A DNA stretch of 64,000 nt from Fusibacter_C sp942493125 (lineage in GTDB: Bacteria > Bacillota > Clostridia > Peptostreptococcales > Acidaminobacteraceae): NCBI GenBank assembly GCA_942493125.1, contig OW818667.1, positions 2,542,001 through 2,606,000 on the forward strand, read 5' to 3'. The number at the start of each line of letters is the position of its first letter. Within the stretch, counting starts at the first letter, position 1. A program made the translations under genes and the position numbers. Below, in pieces: positions 42,733 through 52,427 of this stretch. The notes under the pieces are model-generated. The model was not told the origin of the DNA. It was given only the letters and a program-made list of their open reading frames with translations, and searched no databases.

Positions 42733-43482
42733 TTAAGGTTTCTTACCCACAGGCACGATATACACGACAAATTCGTCGATGCCATCGAGTTCAAACAGCG
42801 CATCTGATTTATATTGGTCATATGAAGCAATAGCACAAGCACCAGCGCGAATGCCCTCAGCTGCTAAGTAGAGATTTTGGCCGAGATGACCGAGATCTAT
42901 GAGCATGACTTTGTGGGACTTGAGCCCGTAACGCCATTCGGCACGATAGGGAACTGCACTGAAATAAAAGACGACGTTCGCGCCCTCGATAAATTTTTGA
43001 CCGTTAACTGATTCGATGAGCTGTTCAGCGGTAACACCTTGAGTTAACTTTTCTAACTGATGGTTCAATGGCAAATAGTGATAGGCTCCATTTTCAAGAC
43101 CATCTATGTTGTTGACTACTAAATAGGTTTCAAAGGCATGTCTTGCACCTCCAGATGGGGCAGGTCTGAAGCTGGCGATGTTATCGCCGATCACTTTTTG
43201 AATGCGGCACGTGGATTCCAGAAGATAAGCAAGCTCGGTGAGGCTCATAGGCACATCGCCAAACTGTCTGATGCTACGTCTTTTGTTTAATGCGTCATAC
43301 AAGCTCGCTTCTTTAGTTCCAGGAGCGACTTCATTTGGCAGATTGATGATCAATGCATCAGGCTTTGGCGCTTTTTGCAAACTCGGTGCCGGAACACCCT
43401 TCATCTGGTCAGATGCCGCCTGATTTTGAAAGCTGTCAAAATTTGATTTCATAAAGTTGCGATTTGAGTCTATGCTGTTCAT
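42733..43482 (-). CDS. nitroreductase-family protein (SagB-like)
   Basis: A 249-residue FMN nitroreductase-fold protein with RRSIRQFGD (about 60-68), RPAPSGGARHAFETY and a C-terminal VVYIVPVGKK strand. The length and APSGGARH motif fit the SagB-type dehydrogenase group. Its substrate is unknown. The correct start is ATG at 43482, right after GGGAGGTC. Confidence 0.82.
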   Translation of the reverse strand: MNSIDSNRNFMKSNFDSFQNQAASDQMKGVPAPSLQKAPKPDALIINLPNEVAPGTKEASLYDALNKRRSIRQFGDVPMSLTELAYLLESTCRIQKVIGDNIASFRPAPSGGARHAFETYLVVNNIDGLENGAYHYLPLNHQLEKLTQGVTAEQLIESVNGQKFIEGANVVFYFSAVPYRAEWRYGLKSHKVMLIDLGHLGQNLYLAAEGIRAGACAIASYDQYKSDALFELDGIDEFVVYIVPVGKKP

Positions 43483-43632
43483 TTGACCTCCCATAAAGCG
43501 TATTTCTATCGGAATAATTTCTTTTCTTATGCGTCTAAAGACAGTATACTAAATTTTAAGAATCTTTGCCTACCATAATGAGACAAATTTTGATAAAATA
43601 CCTATGGAAATCGTAATAAGTGAGGGCATTCG

Positions 43633-45543
43633 ATGGTCAGTTTAAAGAAAGTAACAACATTATTAGTATTTGGCATCATCATGTTTATTGTGATCGCGAT
43701 AGGCTTTAACTTCTATCTCGTGCCCACTTCAAAAAAAATTAGCGATGACAATGTAAACCATATGGAACAACTTGTGTCAGGGTCCCTATCTATGGAGCTG
43801 CCACTTCGAGGCATTGACAATGTTTTGTCACAATCGAGTCCAGAATATAAGAACATGCCTGATATTAAGCTTACAGAGGCTTTTGAAATTTATCAAACAA
43901 CACTTTATATGCTAGCTGAAACGAGTATTGGCGAATTTGATGCACTTGAAGCCAATTTAAAGCAACTCAATACGCTCAGTTTAAAAAGGCATCATGCACA
44001 AATCTCTAAAATGTATGCGCTCATAGAAACGCTTAGGCACAGTGCGGAGCGTATTGAAAAATTGACTAAGGGAAGCAGAATGGACGCAATGCCATTTGAG
44101 ATCATCAACAATTATAGCGTTTCACTTTCAACAGGACTTGTTGAGCTGAAACAAATTAACAAATCGATAAACGATGCGATATTTAGAGATACGACCATTT
44201 TACTCAACACGGTGTTTATCATATTGATCCTGCTTATCATAGGGTTGACACTAGGCGTCATTAAATATGTCCTTTACGATCAACAGTTTATTTTAAAGGG
44301 CTTCTCCCAGTTGGAAAAGCATCAATATGACATCAATGCATTGCCAAATGGGAGACCGATATTCAAAGAGGATCAAGCAATAGTTAAAATGATCAAAGAG
44401 CATATTGAAGAAGAAAAATTTACCAAAGAGGTCAAAGAGCTCATACAGACACACTATTTGATTGACGATCTCATCGAGCTATTGTTTGACAAGGTCAATT
44501 TGAAATTTGACATAGACAGGATCGGTATCGCTTTTGTAGACTATAGCAAAAGAAAATTCATTGCGGAGTTCGGCGTTGCAAATTTTGACAATATTCGACT
44601 TGGACCAGGCTTTGAAGTCAATTTTTCAAAGACGTCTCTTACGACGACACTTTACTCAAAAGAGTCCTTTATAACAGAAGACCTAGAGGAAGCATTTAGT
44701 GCCAAACCTTACAGTGCATCTTTAAAGCTGCTTAGAATGGAAGGGATCATGTCCAACATGGTCGTCCCACTCGTGATGGGTGATGCGGTATTTGGCATGG
44801 TATTCTTCAGTTCGGTCAAGAAAAAGCATTTTACTGAGGATCACTTAAGATTGGCGGAAAAAATCATCTATGAAATAAGCGGCCTTCTCAATAGAGCCTA
44901 TTTCACAAAAGTCGTCTTTTCAAGAATCACGAGTAGTTTCGCGGAGCTCGTCGATAAAAAGGACAATGAAACGGGCGATCATATCATGCGCATGGTCCGT
45001 TATTCGGTCGTTATCGCGGAAGCCTTACGCGTTCGTAAAATACCAGGCTATGAAGTCAATCGCAAATTCGTACTTGAAATTGAACGCAATGCATCCGCAC
45101 ATGATATTGGCAAAGTGGGTATTCCAGATGAAATTCTCAAGAAACCTGGTAAGTTGACACCTGAAGAATGGCGCATCATGAAGACGCATGCTGAAGTTGG
45201 TGCTGATGTTTTTAAATCACTTAGAGACGGTCTAAGTGTATTTGATGCCGATTTTTACAAATTTGCGGAGGACATCGCACGGTTTCATCATGAAAGATGG
45301 GATGGCAGTGGTTATCCAGAGGGCCTTATCGGTAGTGAAATCCCGTTATCTGCAAGAATCGTTGCAGTGGCTGATGTTTTCGATGCATTGACCTCAAAAC
45401 GAACGTATAAAGAGCCATTCAGCTTTGAGGCGTCTGTAGAAATGATCAAGGATGCATCAGGCAAACATTTTGATCCAGTAATCGTTGCGTGCTTCATTGA
45501 AAATTTAGACAAGGCTTGGGTTATCTATCAAGAGATAGAATAA
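43633..45543 (+). CDS. membrane HD-GYP phosphodiesterase with GAF domain
   Basis: The 636-residue protein has two membrane segments (about 9-29 and 190-213) flanking an extracellular four-helix region, a cytosolic GAF domain (about 270-420) and a C-terminal HD-GYP domain with HDIGKVGIPD and HHERWDGSGYP motifs. HD-GYP enzymes hydrolyse cyclic di-GMP; the GAF or outer domain should sense a signal. An extended -10, TGATAAAAT, lies at 43591-43599. Confidence 0.92.
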   Translation: MVSLKKVTTLLVFGIIMFIVIAIGFNFYLVPTSKKISDDNVNHMEQLVSGSLSMELPLRGIDNVLSQSSPEYKNMPDIKLTEAFEIYQTTLYMLAETSIGEFDALEANLKQLNTLSLKRHHAQISKMYALIETLRHSAERIEKLTKGSRMDAMPFEIINNYSVSLSTGLVELKQINKSINDAIFRDTTILLNTVFIILILLIIGLTLGVIKYVLYDQQFILKGFSQLEKHQYDINALPNGRPIFKEDQAIVKMIKEHIEEEKFTKEVKELIQTHYLIDDLIELLFDKVNLKFDIDRIGIAFVDYSKRKFIAEFGVANFDNIRLGPGFEVNFSKTSLTTTLYSKESFITEDLEEAFSAKPYSASLKLLRMEGIMSNMVVPLVMGDAVFGMVFFSSVKKKHFTEDHLRLAEKIIYEISGLLNRAYFTKVVFSRITSSFAELVDKKDNETGDHIMRMVRYSVVIAEALRVRKIPGYEVNRKFVLEIERNASAHDIGKVGIPDEILKKPGKLTPEEWRIMKTHAEVGADVFKSLRDGLSVFDADFYKFAEDIARFHHERWDGSGYPEGLIGSEIPLSARIVAVADVFDALTSKRTYKEPFSFEASVEMIKDASGKHFDPVIVACFIENLDKAWVIYQEIE

Positions 45544-45565
45544 TTGCTTTTTATAGACTCTGACT

Positions 45566-45574
45566 TGATATAAT
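45566..45574 (+). promoter_or_regulatory. extended -10 promoter upstream of the nucleoid protein
   Basis: TGATATAAT gives TGN plus a perfect TATAAT at 45569-45574. A weak TTGCTT lies further upstream (19-bp spacing). Confidence 0.55.
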
Positions 45575-45641
45575 AAAAAGACTAGGCTATTCTATATAGA
45601 GCACAATCGAGAAACGAAAAGGAACATTATAGGAGAAAAAA

Positions 45642-46610
45642 ATGCAAATAGTTGAAGCCTATCTACATGTGCTCGATGCACAGAGCAACGTTAAATTATT
45701 GTCGGAACGGCCAATGCAGCTCGATCTGGAAATTAGCGAGTACGCAGCCAAGCACATTGAGGGTTTCTTTGAACACCTGGATATATCCACCTCTGATTTG
45801 ATTCAAGCGACAAAGCTTAGTGGGGACCTTGTTGACTTCAAAGAGTTGTCACTTGCAGTGGCAGATCTTTTTTTTGAGGCGATGCAAAAGACCGATGACA
45901 TAAAGCCATGTGATTTGATGTGCCTTAAATTCAGTCGCGAAGACATCGATTATATCGGTTTTCTTAAGCTCAATTTTAGAACGAGTTATGCCCATGCGGT
46001 TGAAATGGAAGACAACCTCATCACGAATAAAATTATCAGACAAGTCACAACGCTTCCCTATAAATCACAAAAAGTCGAAGAGGGCTTTTTGATGGATTTG
46101 TCAGGCCATAAAGCGCTGATCAAAGACAAACTGGTCACCATTGACGGTAGCAAAACCAAATATATCGCAGAAGAGGTCCTTGGTCTCCAAAGTGATATGA
46201 CGGTCAAACGCAAAATCGACCTGATCACTAAGGCCGCTCAAAAAGTCATGGAAAAATACGATGACCAACCCCTTGTAAAGACGGCTGCTGTTAAAAAGAT
46301 GATTACAGCGCACCTTGATGAAAATGGATCGCTTGATATGTCGACCATCGTCAATCAATGCTTTGAGACAAAAGTGGCACGAGAAGCCTACGTGCAAGAA
46401 CTTCAAGATAAAGGCATCGAACCCGAGACGCTTTCAGTCAACGAATCTCAGAGAAAGAAGCTGAGACGCACTCAAAAAATAAAGACGGCAAGCGGTGTTG
46501 AGATCGTTTTACCATTTGAATACGTCTCAAGAAGTGAGAACCTTAATATCGTGACGCACCCAGATGGCTCTATTTCCATAGAACTTAGAAATTTAGGAGA
46601 AATATTATGA
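45642..46610 (+). CDS. nucleoid-associated protein, NdpA/YejK-like
   Basis: The 322-residue protein has the NA37-type N-terminal domain (ISEYAAKHIEGFFEHL near 31-46, DLMCLKFSREDIDYIGFLKLNF near 90-111) and a conserved C-terminal DNA-binding core (IVLPFEYVSRSENLNI). NdpA proteins bind the nucleoid with unclear function. Its stop overlaps the pseudouridine synthase start. Confidence 0.78.
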   Translation: MQIVEAYLHVLDAQSNVKLLSERPMQLDLEISEYAAKHIEGFFEHLDISTSDLIQATKLSGDLVDFKELSLAVADLFFEAMQKTDDIKPCDLMCLKFSREDIDYIGFLKLNFRTSYAHAVEMEDNLITNKIIRQVTTLPYKSQKVEEGFLMDLSGHKALIKDKLVTIDGSKTKYIAEEVLGLQSDMTVKRKIDLITKAAQKVMEKYDDQPLVKTAAVKKMITAHLDENGSLDMSTIVNQCFETKVAREAYVQELQDKGIEPETLSVNESQRKKLRRTQKIKTASGVEIVLPFEYVSRSENLNIVTHPDGSISIELRNLGEIL

Positions 46611-47335
46611 GGTTAAACAAGTTTTTAAGTGAAGCTGGAGTATGTTCAAGACGTGAAGCCGACCGTCAAATCGAAGCGGGTAATGTGCGCGTCAATGGCA
46701 CTGTAGCAACACTTGGAACGCAAGTCACCGAAGCTGATGAAGTGACGTTTGGCGATAAGGTGATTCAAGCAGTGACTGAAAAGGTGGTCCTTGCATTTTA
46801 CAAACCGGTTGGTATTGAGTGTACGAGTAACGTCGACGTTAAAGATAACATCATTGCCTATATCGATTATCCAACGCGGATTTATCCAGTTGGTAGACTT
46901 GACAAGAACTCAGAAGGGCTGATTCTCATGACAAATGATGGTGACCTATCAAATGGCATTTTGAAAGCGCGCTATTTTCATGAGAAAGAGTACATCGTCA
47001 CCGTTGACAAACCGATTTCAAGAACGTTTTTGACGCGAATGTCTGAAGGTGTTGAAATTTTGGAGACAATTACGAGACCTTGCACGGTCGAACGCGTTGA
47101 TGATCGTACGTTTAGCATCATTTTGACGCAGGGGCTCAATCGTCAAATTCGACGCATGTGCGAAGAGCTTGACTACGAAGTGGTTAAACTTAAGAGAATT
47201 CGGGTATCTAATATCTTGTTGGGTGATCTCAAAAAAGGCGAATGGCGCCATTTAACTGAAGAGGAACTGATCACTTTACGTAGCAATATTGCATCAAATG
47301 ACGACTCGGCATATATGACTCAAGAACCGAAGTAA
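46607..47335 (+). CDS. 23S rRNA pseudouridine synthase, RluF-like
   Basis: The 242-residue protein has an S4 domain (RLNKFLSEAGVCSRREADR) and an RsuA/RluB-type catalytic domain with PVGRLDKNSEGLIL (catalytic Asp). The ending QGLNRQIRRMCEELDYEVVKLKRIRVSNILLG resembles RluF, so U2604 of 23S rRNA is the likely target. It is coupled to the nucleoid gene by ATGA overlap. Confidence 0.85.
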   Translation: MRLNKFLSEAGVCSRREADRQIEAGNVRVNGTVATLGTQVTEADEVTFGDKVIQAVTEKVVLAFYKPVGIECTSNVDVKDNIIAYIDYPTRIYPVGRLDKNSEGLILMTNDGDLSNGILKARYFHEKEYIVTVDKPISRTFLTRMSEGVEILETITRPCTVERVDDRTFSIILTQGLNRQIRRMCEELDYEVVKLKRIRVSNILLGDLKKGEWRHLTEEELITLRSNIASNDDSAYMTQEPK

Positions 47336-47398
47336 ATTTGCCGATAATTTAGGTAGAACGTTAGGTTAATGTATAGGGTTACAGAATAGGAGAAGCGC

Positions 47399-47770
47399 AT
47401 GCTAACCAATATCATTTTGTCAGGGGTAGCGACTTTCTTAATATTTTTAATGGTAGAAAGCTATAAGAGTGTCAAACAATTTCTCATTTTTAAACGCGTG
47501 CGTGAAGCGATACTCATCGCGACTTTTAATTATCTTAAAAGAACGCCAAAGGGTTTTGTGGATTTGTCTAGACTCAAGCATTTACTACTTGATAAACTTA
47601 AGGAAATCAAACTTGGGAATTGGGTTAAAGAGATTACGATCACCTGGCAATCAGTGGACGTGATTCAGTTCGTCTTTGAACTCGAATTCGAGAAAATAAA
47701 GCCTAAGTATAAATTTATCATCGGACTCAAAGATATCGAAGAGATCATGGAAAAAACAAAAACAGTGTAA
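47399..47770 (+). CDS. membrane-anchored protein of unknown function
   Basis: A 123-residue protein with one N-terminal membrane segment (about 4-20) followed by a basic helix and an acidic/basic soluble domain (40-120). No family is recognised. An AGGAGAAG site stands before the ATG, and the next gene follows 11 bp later. Confidence 0.55.
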   Translation: MLTNIILSGVATFLIFLMVESYKSVKQFLIFKRVREAILIATFNYLKRTPKGFVDLSRLKHLLLDKLKEIKLGNWVKEITITWQSVDVIQFVFELEFEKIKPKYKFIIGLKDIEEIMEKTKTV

Positions 47771-47781
47771 GGATGTGAACC

Positions 47782-48531
47782 ATGAAAAAGGCTTTTGTCA
47801 TTTTATTAGTTGCCCTAGCTATATTTTTATTCTACAGCATCATCGCACACGAAAAAGCCCCAGATAATATAGAGTCTTATCGCTTTGATTTTGATGACAT
47901 GGACAAGGATTTTTGGCTGGTAGGTGAATGGGAGACATTCAATCGCTCATATGACCTAGTGACTATGACGGATGGCATTTTAAAATTGTCATCGGATACG
48001 ACCGGCGTCATGCCTTACATGCTGAGCAAACCCATCGAACTTCAAAGCAAAGATGTCCTTACAATCAAACGCAAAGTCAAAATGAACCATGGCAATGAGA
48101 CCTTTTCAGGTGGGTTGTCCCTTTATCAAACGGCTGATTTAGACCTTGAACCGGGTGCGACAGATGGTTCGTGGTTTACAGCTATAGGCGATGGGATTGT
48201 ACTCGTAGAGTATTCTTACGACCTCAAAAACGTCACTGAGCGACCGGGAAAGGATGTCATTCGGTTTTTGGCTTCTGACTGGGAATACAACGACAACTAT
48301 CAGCTGATCACGCCGATTTATGACGAATGGATTGAAGAGACGTTGATTTTCGATATGCGTTCAAATCAGATGGTTTATAAGATCAATGACAAAGAATATA
48401 AACTCTATAGCTATAAACTTGATAAAAATGCCATTCGAATCATGATGCACCCATATGGAACCGGTACGGGCAATATTATCGAGATCGATTGGATAGAAGT
48501 GACCATAGAAGATAAGAGCAGCAAACGTTAA
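47782..48531 (+). CDS. exported or membrane-anchored concanavalin-like protein
   Basis: The 249-residue protein has an N-terminal hydrophobic segment (4-21) that may be a signal anchor. The rest has alternating aromatic-rich strands (FDDMDKDFWLVGEWETF, FSGGLSLYQT, IIEIDWIEVTIED) typical of a lectin/glucanase-like sandwich. No catalytic motif is evident. It may bind or act on extracellular glycans. Confidence 0.5.
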   Translation: MKKAFVILLVALAIFLFYSIIAHEKAPDNIESYRFDFDDMDKDFWLVGEWETFNRSYDLVTMTDGILKLSSDTTGVMPYMLSKPIELQSKDVLTIKRKVKMNHGNETFSGGLSLYQTADLDLEPGATDGSWFTAIGDGIVLVEYSYDLKNVTERPGKDVIRFLASDWEYNDNYQLITPIYDEWIEETLIFDMRSNQMVYKINDKEYKLYSYKLDKNAIRIMMHPYGTGTGNIIEIDWIEVTIEDKSSKR

Positions 48532-48554
48532 TCCCGTATTGAGAGGAGAACGCA

Positions 48555-49079
48555 GTGGTTTACAACTACGAAAAAGGGCTGGAATATGCCCTTTATTTAT
48601 TGTCACTACAGATGAGGACGGTCAAGCAACTGGAGGACAAGCTCGCATCAAAGGAGATGTCGCCTGAGTTGATCGCGCAAATCATCGGATTCTTGAAAGA
48701 ACTCAAATATCTCGACGACGTGACTTATGCCCAATATTTTATTAGAAGCAGACGCTCAAAATATGGGGATTATCGCATCAAGATGGCTTTAAAACAAAAA
48801 GGTGTTTCAAGTCACGATGCTGAAGAAGCCTTCTTTAAATTGCAAGATGAAGAAGAGGGGGAGGGTGAACCCCACGATCCAGAAGTTGCCATAAGGGTCA
48901 TTTTGGACAAAAAAATAGCGAGCACCACGATAGATTGGGATCGCCTTAAGACGGATTATAAATACAAATATAGCACTTATCAAAAATTGGCGAGTTTTTT
49001 AGCCAATCGCGGGTTTTCCAGTAGCATTATTAAATCGGCGGTCAGTGAGCGGCTTGCTGAGGAGTTCATCGATGAATAA
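48555..49079 (+). CDS. recX: RecX regulatory protein
   Basis: A 174-residue RecX with the three-helix repeat pattern: LLSLQMRTVKQLEDKL, YAQYFIRSRRSKYGDYRIKMAL and a third unit ending in RGFSSSIIKSAV. It inhibits RecA filament growth. The start is GTG 48555. Its last 27 codons overlap, tail to tail, the convergent helicase gene, so 81 bp encode protein on both strands. Confidence 0.88.
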   Translation: MVYNYEKGLEYALYLLSLQMRTVKQLEDKLASKEMSPELIAQIIGFLKELKYLDDVTYAQYFIRSRRSKYGDYRIKMALKQKGVSSHDAEEAFFKLQDEEEGEGEPHDPEVAIRVILDKKIASTTIDWDRLKTDYKYKYSTYQKLASFLANRGFSSSIIKSAVSERLAEEFIDE

Positions 49080-50885
49080 TGAATTTGGATTGTAGCTGCC
49101 ATTGATAAACTCGACGTGTAATAACTCAAAAGACCTCTTAGCACGGGTCATCCCCACATAAAACAGGCGGCGTTCCTCTTCAAGGGCGTCGCTTTCTGTC
49201 GCTTTAAACCCCGGAAAAATCTGAGGGTTGACATCAATCATGAAAACAGAATCGAATTCGAGCCCTTTAGAGCCATGTATGGTGGATAATATGATGCTTT
49301 CAGATGCGTTGTTGAAGTTTTCCTGTAGAAATACTTTTAACGCGGAAATGCGGTTTATAAAATCAAAACCCGTACGAAGGGGTTTAGCGATGGCCTTAAA
49401 GGCATCGAGCCTTGTGCGCGCATAGTTCATGCTGAGTCCAAGCCTCTGTGAATTGCTCTTTATATAGTCGAGGTAGCCGAGCTCGGTTTCAATGTAGTGC
49501 AGCGCATCATATGGACGCAGCGTTTTAAGTGTTTCAAATTGGCTTTGAAGGCGCTCTTGTGTCCGCGTTTGATAGTCTTGTAAAAAAGGTGCGTTGACTA
49601 ATATAGAGAATACACTACGACCTCTGTGATTGGCTTTGACGAAATTGAGCATTTCCCTTGAGATGAAGCCGTTCATTTTGAAAGCGATGCGATTAAAGCT
49701 ATCTAGATCTTGTGGAATCAAGGCCAGAGTGAAAAAGGCGATTAGGTCTTCGATCATCCAGTGGTTGAACTCTCTGAGAGGTGCATCCTTTATTTGAAAC
49801 GTCAGATTGTGTCGTTCTAAAATATCGATGATGCTAAGCGATGAAACTTTATTTCGAAACAGAATTGCCTTTGTGCCTTCGGTATTTTGGAGCCTATCGA
49901 TGAGATACGCATTTCTGCCCGTTAAGTCATCAAAGAGTCTAACCACTGGTTTTTCTGTGGCGGCATGATAGGGCAACATGGTTTTGTCAAAGCGCTGCTT
50001 GTTCTTGGAGATGACAGCTGATGCGGTCTCGACGATGTTAGCATCCGATCTGAAATTTTCAGTGAGATAATAAAGCTTTGCATCGGGGTACTTGCTTGGA
50101 AATTCAAGCAAATATGTGGGAAAGGCACCTCGAAAGCCATAGATGGATTGGTCGTCATCTGCAACTAGAAAGAGGTTGCTTGACGGACCAAGGAGAAGCT
50201 CAATCAGTTCAAACTGGAGTTTAGACGTATCTTGCGCTTCATCCACTTGAATGTAAGGATAGGTGCTTCGGATTTGTTCGAGAAGATTAGGCGTTTTTTG
50301 AAGCAGTTTGATAGCGTTTAACAACATGTCGTCGAAATCGAAGAGGTCGTGGTCTCTTTTATAACGGTGGTAGTCTTCAGTGAGGTCGAAGATGTCTGGC
50401 CATTGAAAATTGAAATTTGGCAGGTCTTCGCGTGTCAGTTTTAGATTGTAAATCAACCCGATGTGGTTGGTCAATGTTTCAAAATCATCTTCTGTCAGTG
50501 TGTCGTGATGCCTTTTTTTATATATTTCATTGAGAATGTGATATTTTTGTGCGCCATCATCTAAAAGCTGCATCGTTTTGCCAGTTTGCTTTAAATAATT
50601 CCGATAAACGGCATAGGCAAATTTGTGGATTGTCATGAACTGAAAATGATGGTTTAGATGCCCAAACTGGCTTTTATAGCGCTGTGCCATATCAACGGCA
50701 GAGGCTTTCGAAAAGGTCAACGTCATAATTTGACTAGGCTTTACCTCATGGTTTGTCACCAAATTGATCAAACGATGCAAAAGTAGTGTCGTTTTGCCAC
50801 TTCCAGGGATCGCTAACGTAAGTGCAGGGCCATTATGGTGCAGTGAGGCGGTGTTTTGAGCTTCAGTTAATCTATTTTGAGCCAT
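48999..50885 (-). CDS. UvrD/Rep-type superfamily 1 DNA helicase
   Basis: The 628-residue protein has motif I IPGSGKTTLL, motif II DEAQDTSKLQ, QSIYGFRGA (motif III), TENFRSD (IV) and STIHGSKGLE (V) plus GMTRAKR (VI), so all SF1A motifs are present. Its length is shorter than PcrA. It unwinds DNA for repair. The start ATG at 50885 follows GGAG; the longer frame has no site. Its 3' end overlaps recX by 81 bp. Confidence 0.92.
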   Translation of the reverse strand: MAQNRLTEAQNTASLHHNGPALTLAIPGSGKTTLLLHRLINLVTNHEVKPSQIMTLTFSKASAVDMAQRYKSQFGHLNHHFQFMTIHKFAYAVYRNYLKQTGKTMQLLDDGAQKYHILNEIYKKRHHDTLTEDDFETLTNHIGLIYNLKLTREDLPNFNFQWPDIFDLTEDYHRYKRDHDLFDFDDMLLNAIKLLQKTPNLLEQIRSTYPYIQVDEAQDTSKLQFELIELLLGPSSNLFLVADDDQSIYGFRGAFPTYLLEFPSKYPDAKLYYLTENFRSDANIVETASAVISKNKQRFDKTMLPYHAATEKPVVRLFDDLTGRNAYLIDRLQNTEGTKAILFRNKVSSLSIIDILERHNLTFQIKDAPLREFNHWMIEDLIAFFTLALIPQDLDSFNRIAFKMNGFISREMLNFVKANHRGRSVFSILVNAPFLQDYQTRTQERLQSQFETLKTLRPYDALHYIETELGYLDYIKSNSQRLGLSMNYARTRLDAFKAIAKPLRTGFDFINRISALKVFLQENFNNASESIILSTIHGSKGLEFDSVFMIDVNPQIFPGFKATESDALEEERRLFYVGMTRAKRSFELLHVEFINGSYNPNSLFIDELLSKPLTDRRFNNATGKPAIG

Positions 50886-50963
50886 TTTTACTCCTAAATG
50901 TGCGATGGTTGTGAATGATATGTGAATAATATATAACATGAGGGTAAATTTTGCAATAAACCC

Positions 50964-50991
50964 TTGTTTGATGCGCTATATAAGGTATAAT
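50964..50991 (+). promoter_or_regulatory. putative tig promoter
   Basis: TTGTTT (50964-50969) and TATAAT (50986-50991) are 16 bp apart in the 234-bp gap before tig. The rest of that gap is AT-rich without a gene. Confidence 0.6.
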
Positions 50992-51119
50992 TATAGTGAT
51001 TTTCCGTATTAAACTTTACTTTTTTGGCTAAATAAGATAATATTATTAGGTTAAAATGGTTATTTATATGTCGAGTTTTAGCTTGGCGAAATTAATTATA
51101 AAGATCGGGAGGCACTCTA

Positions 51120-52403
51120 ATGAGTTATGAGATTTTAAAGAAAGAAAATAGTGAAGTGACTATAAAAGTTACTGTAGCTGCTGAAGAATTCGAAAAAGCA
51201 GTTGTTGCCGCATACAACAAGAATAAAGGCAAATTCAACATTCCAGGATTCAGAAAAGGCAAGGCACCAAGATCTATCATCGAAAAGCAATACGGTGAGG
51301 GAACATTTTTTGAAGATGCAGTAAACAGCTTACTTCCAGTTCACTATGAAAAAGCATTAGATGCGCTTTCTATTGATCCAGTTGCAAGACCTGACATCGA
51401 TATCGAAGAAGTTGCACCGAAGTCAGAGCTTGTATTTACTGCGGTAGTTACCGTTGCTCCAGAATTCACACTTGAAGGCTACAAAGGCATCGAAGTTGAA
51501 GATATAAATGCCGAAGTCACTGACAAGATGATCGATGACGAAATCGAAAAAACGCGTAATATGAATGCTAGACTTGTTTCAGTTGATAGACCGATTCAAA
51601 ACGAAGACACTGCGATTATCGATTACAAAGGCTTTGTTGGCGATCACCAATTTGAAGGTGGCACAGCAGAAAACCAAGAGCTCGTTATCGGTTCTGGCAA
51701 GTTTATTCCTGGTTTTGAAGAGCAATTAATTGGCGCTAAAATTGGCGACCATGTACACGTAAATGTGACATTCCCTGAAGTTTACCATTCAGAAGAACTC
51801 GCTGGCAAAGATGCGATCTTCCACGTTTCAGTAAACGACATTAAATTTAAAGAATTACCTGCTATTGACGACGAATTTGCTAAAGATGTCTCTGAATTCG
51901 AGACGCTTGAAGCCTATAAGGCGAACATGAAAGCTGAACTTGAAGTATCCGCTGCAGATAGCGCAAAAGCGGCAAGACGCGATAAAGTGATCGACGCAGT
52001 TTCTGAGCTCATCACTGTAGAAATTCCTGCTAAGATGATTGAAAGTGAAATCGACGGCATGATCAAAGAGTTCGATCAACAACTCAGATATCAAGGATTG
52101 AGCATGGATCAATACGTACAATTCACTGGTGGAAACATAGATGCTCTTAGAGAACAAATGCGTACAGATGCCCTTGCTAGAGTTAAAACGAGCTTAGTCA
52201 TCGAAAAAGTCATGGTTCAAGAGAATATCGAAGTCACTGAAGCTGATGTTGATGCAGAAATCGAAAAAATTGCAGAAATGCAAAAACGTGATGCAGGCGA
52301 AATCAGAAAATTATTCGAAAAAGACAATTACGACTACTTAAAGTCAAATCTTAAATCTAGAAAAACAGTCGACTTCTTAGTAGACAACGCAAAATTTATC
52401 TAG
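51120..52403 (+). CDS. tig: trigger factor
   Basis: The 427-residue chaperone has the ribosome-binding domain with FNIPGFRKGKAPRSIIE (the GFRxxxxP loop, about 38-54), a PPIase domain (VIGSGKFIPGFEEQLIGA near 188-205) and a helical C-terminal arm. It binds nascent chains at the tunnel exit and heads the proteostasis cluster. Confidence 0.97.
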   Translation: MSYEILKKENSEVTIKVTVAAEEFEKAVVAAYNKNKGKFNIPGFRKGKAPRSIIEKQYGEGTFFEDAVNSLLPVHYEKALDALSIDPVARPDIDIEEVAPKSELVFTAVVTVAPEFTLEGYKGIEVEDINAEVTDKMIDDEIEKTRNMNARLVSVDRPIQNEDTAIIDYKGFVGDHQFEGGTAENQELVIGSGKFIPGFEEQLIGAKIGDHVHVNVTFPEVYHSEELAGKDAIFHVSVNDIKFKELPAIDDEFAKDVSEFETLEAYKANMKAELEVSAADSAKAARRDKVIDAVSELITVEIPAKMIESEIDGMIKEFDQQLRYQGLSMDQYVQFTGGNIDALREQMRTDALARVKTSLVIEKVMVQENIEVTEADVDAEIEKIAEMQKRDAGEIRKLFEKDNYDYLKSNLKSRKTVDFLVDNAKFI

Positions 52404-52427
52404 TAATTCGCATCACGGAGGTGCAAA

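Noticed and set aside
50886..50939. Longer helicase start at 50939
   Set aside because: The 18 extra residues are hydrophobic, lack a ribosome binding site and are not found before motif Q in this family.
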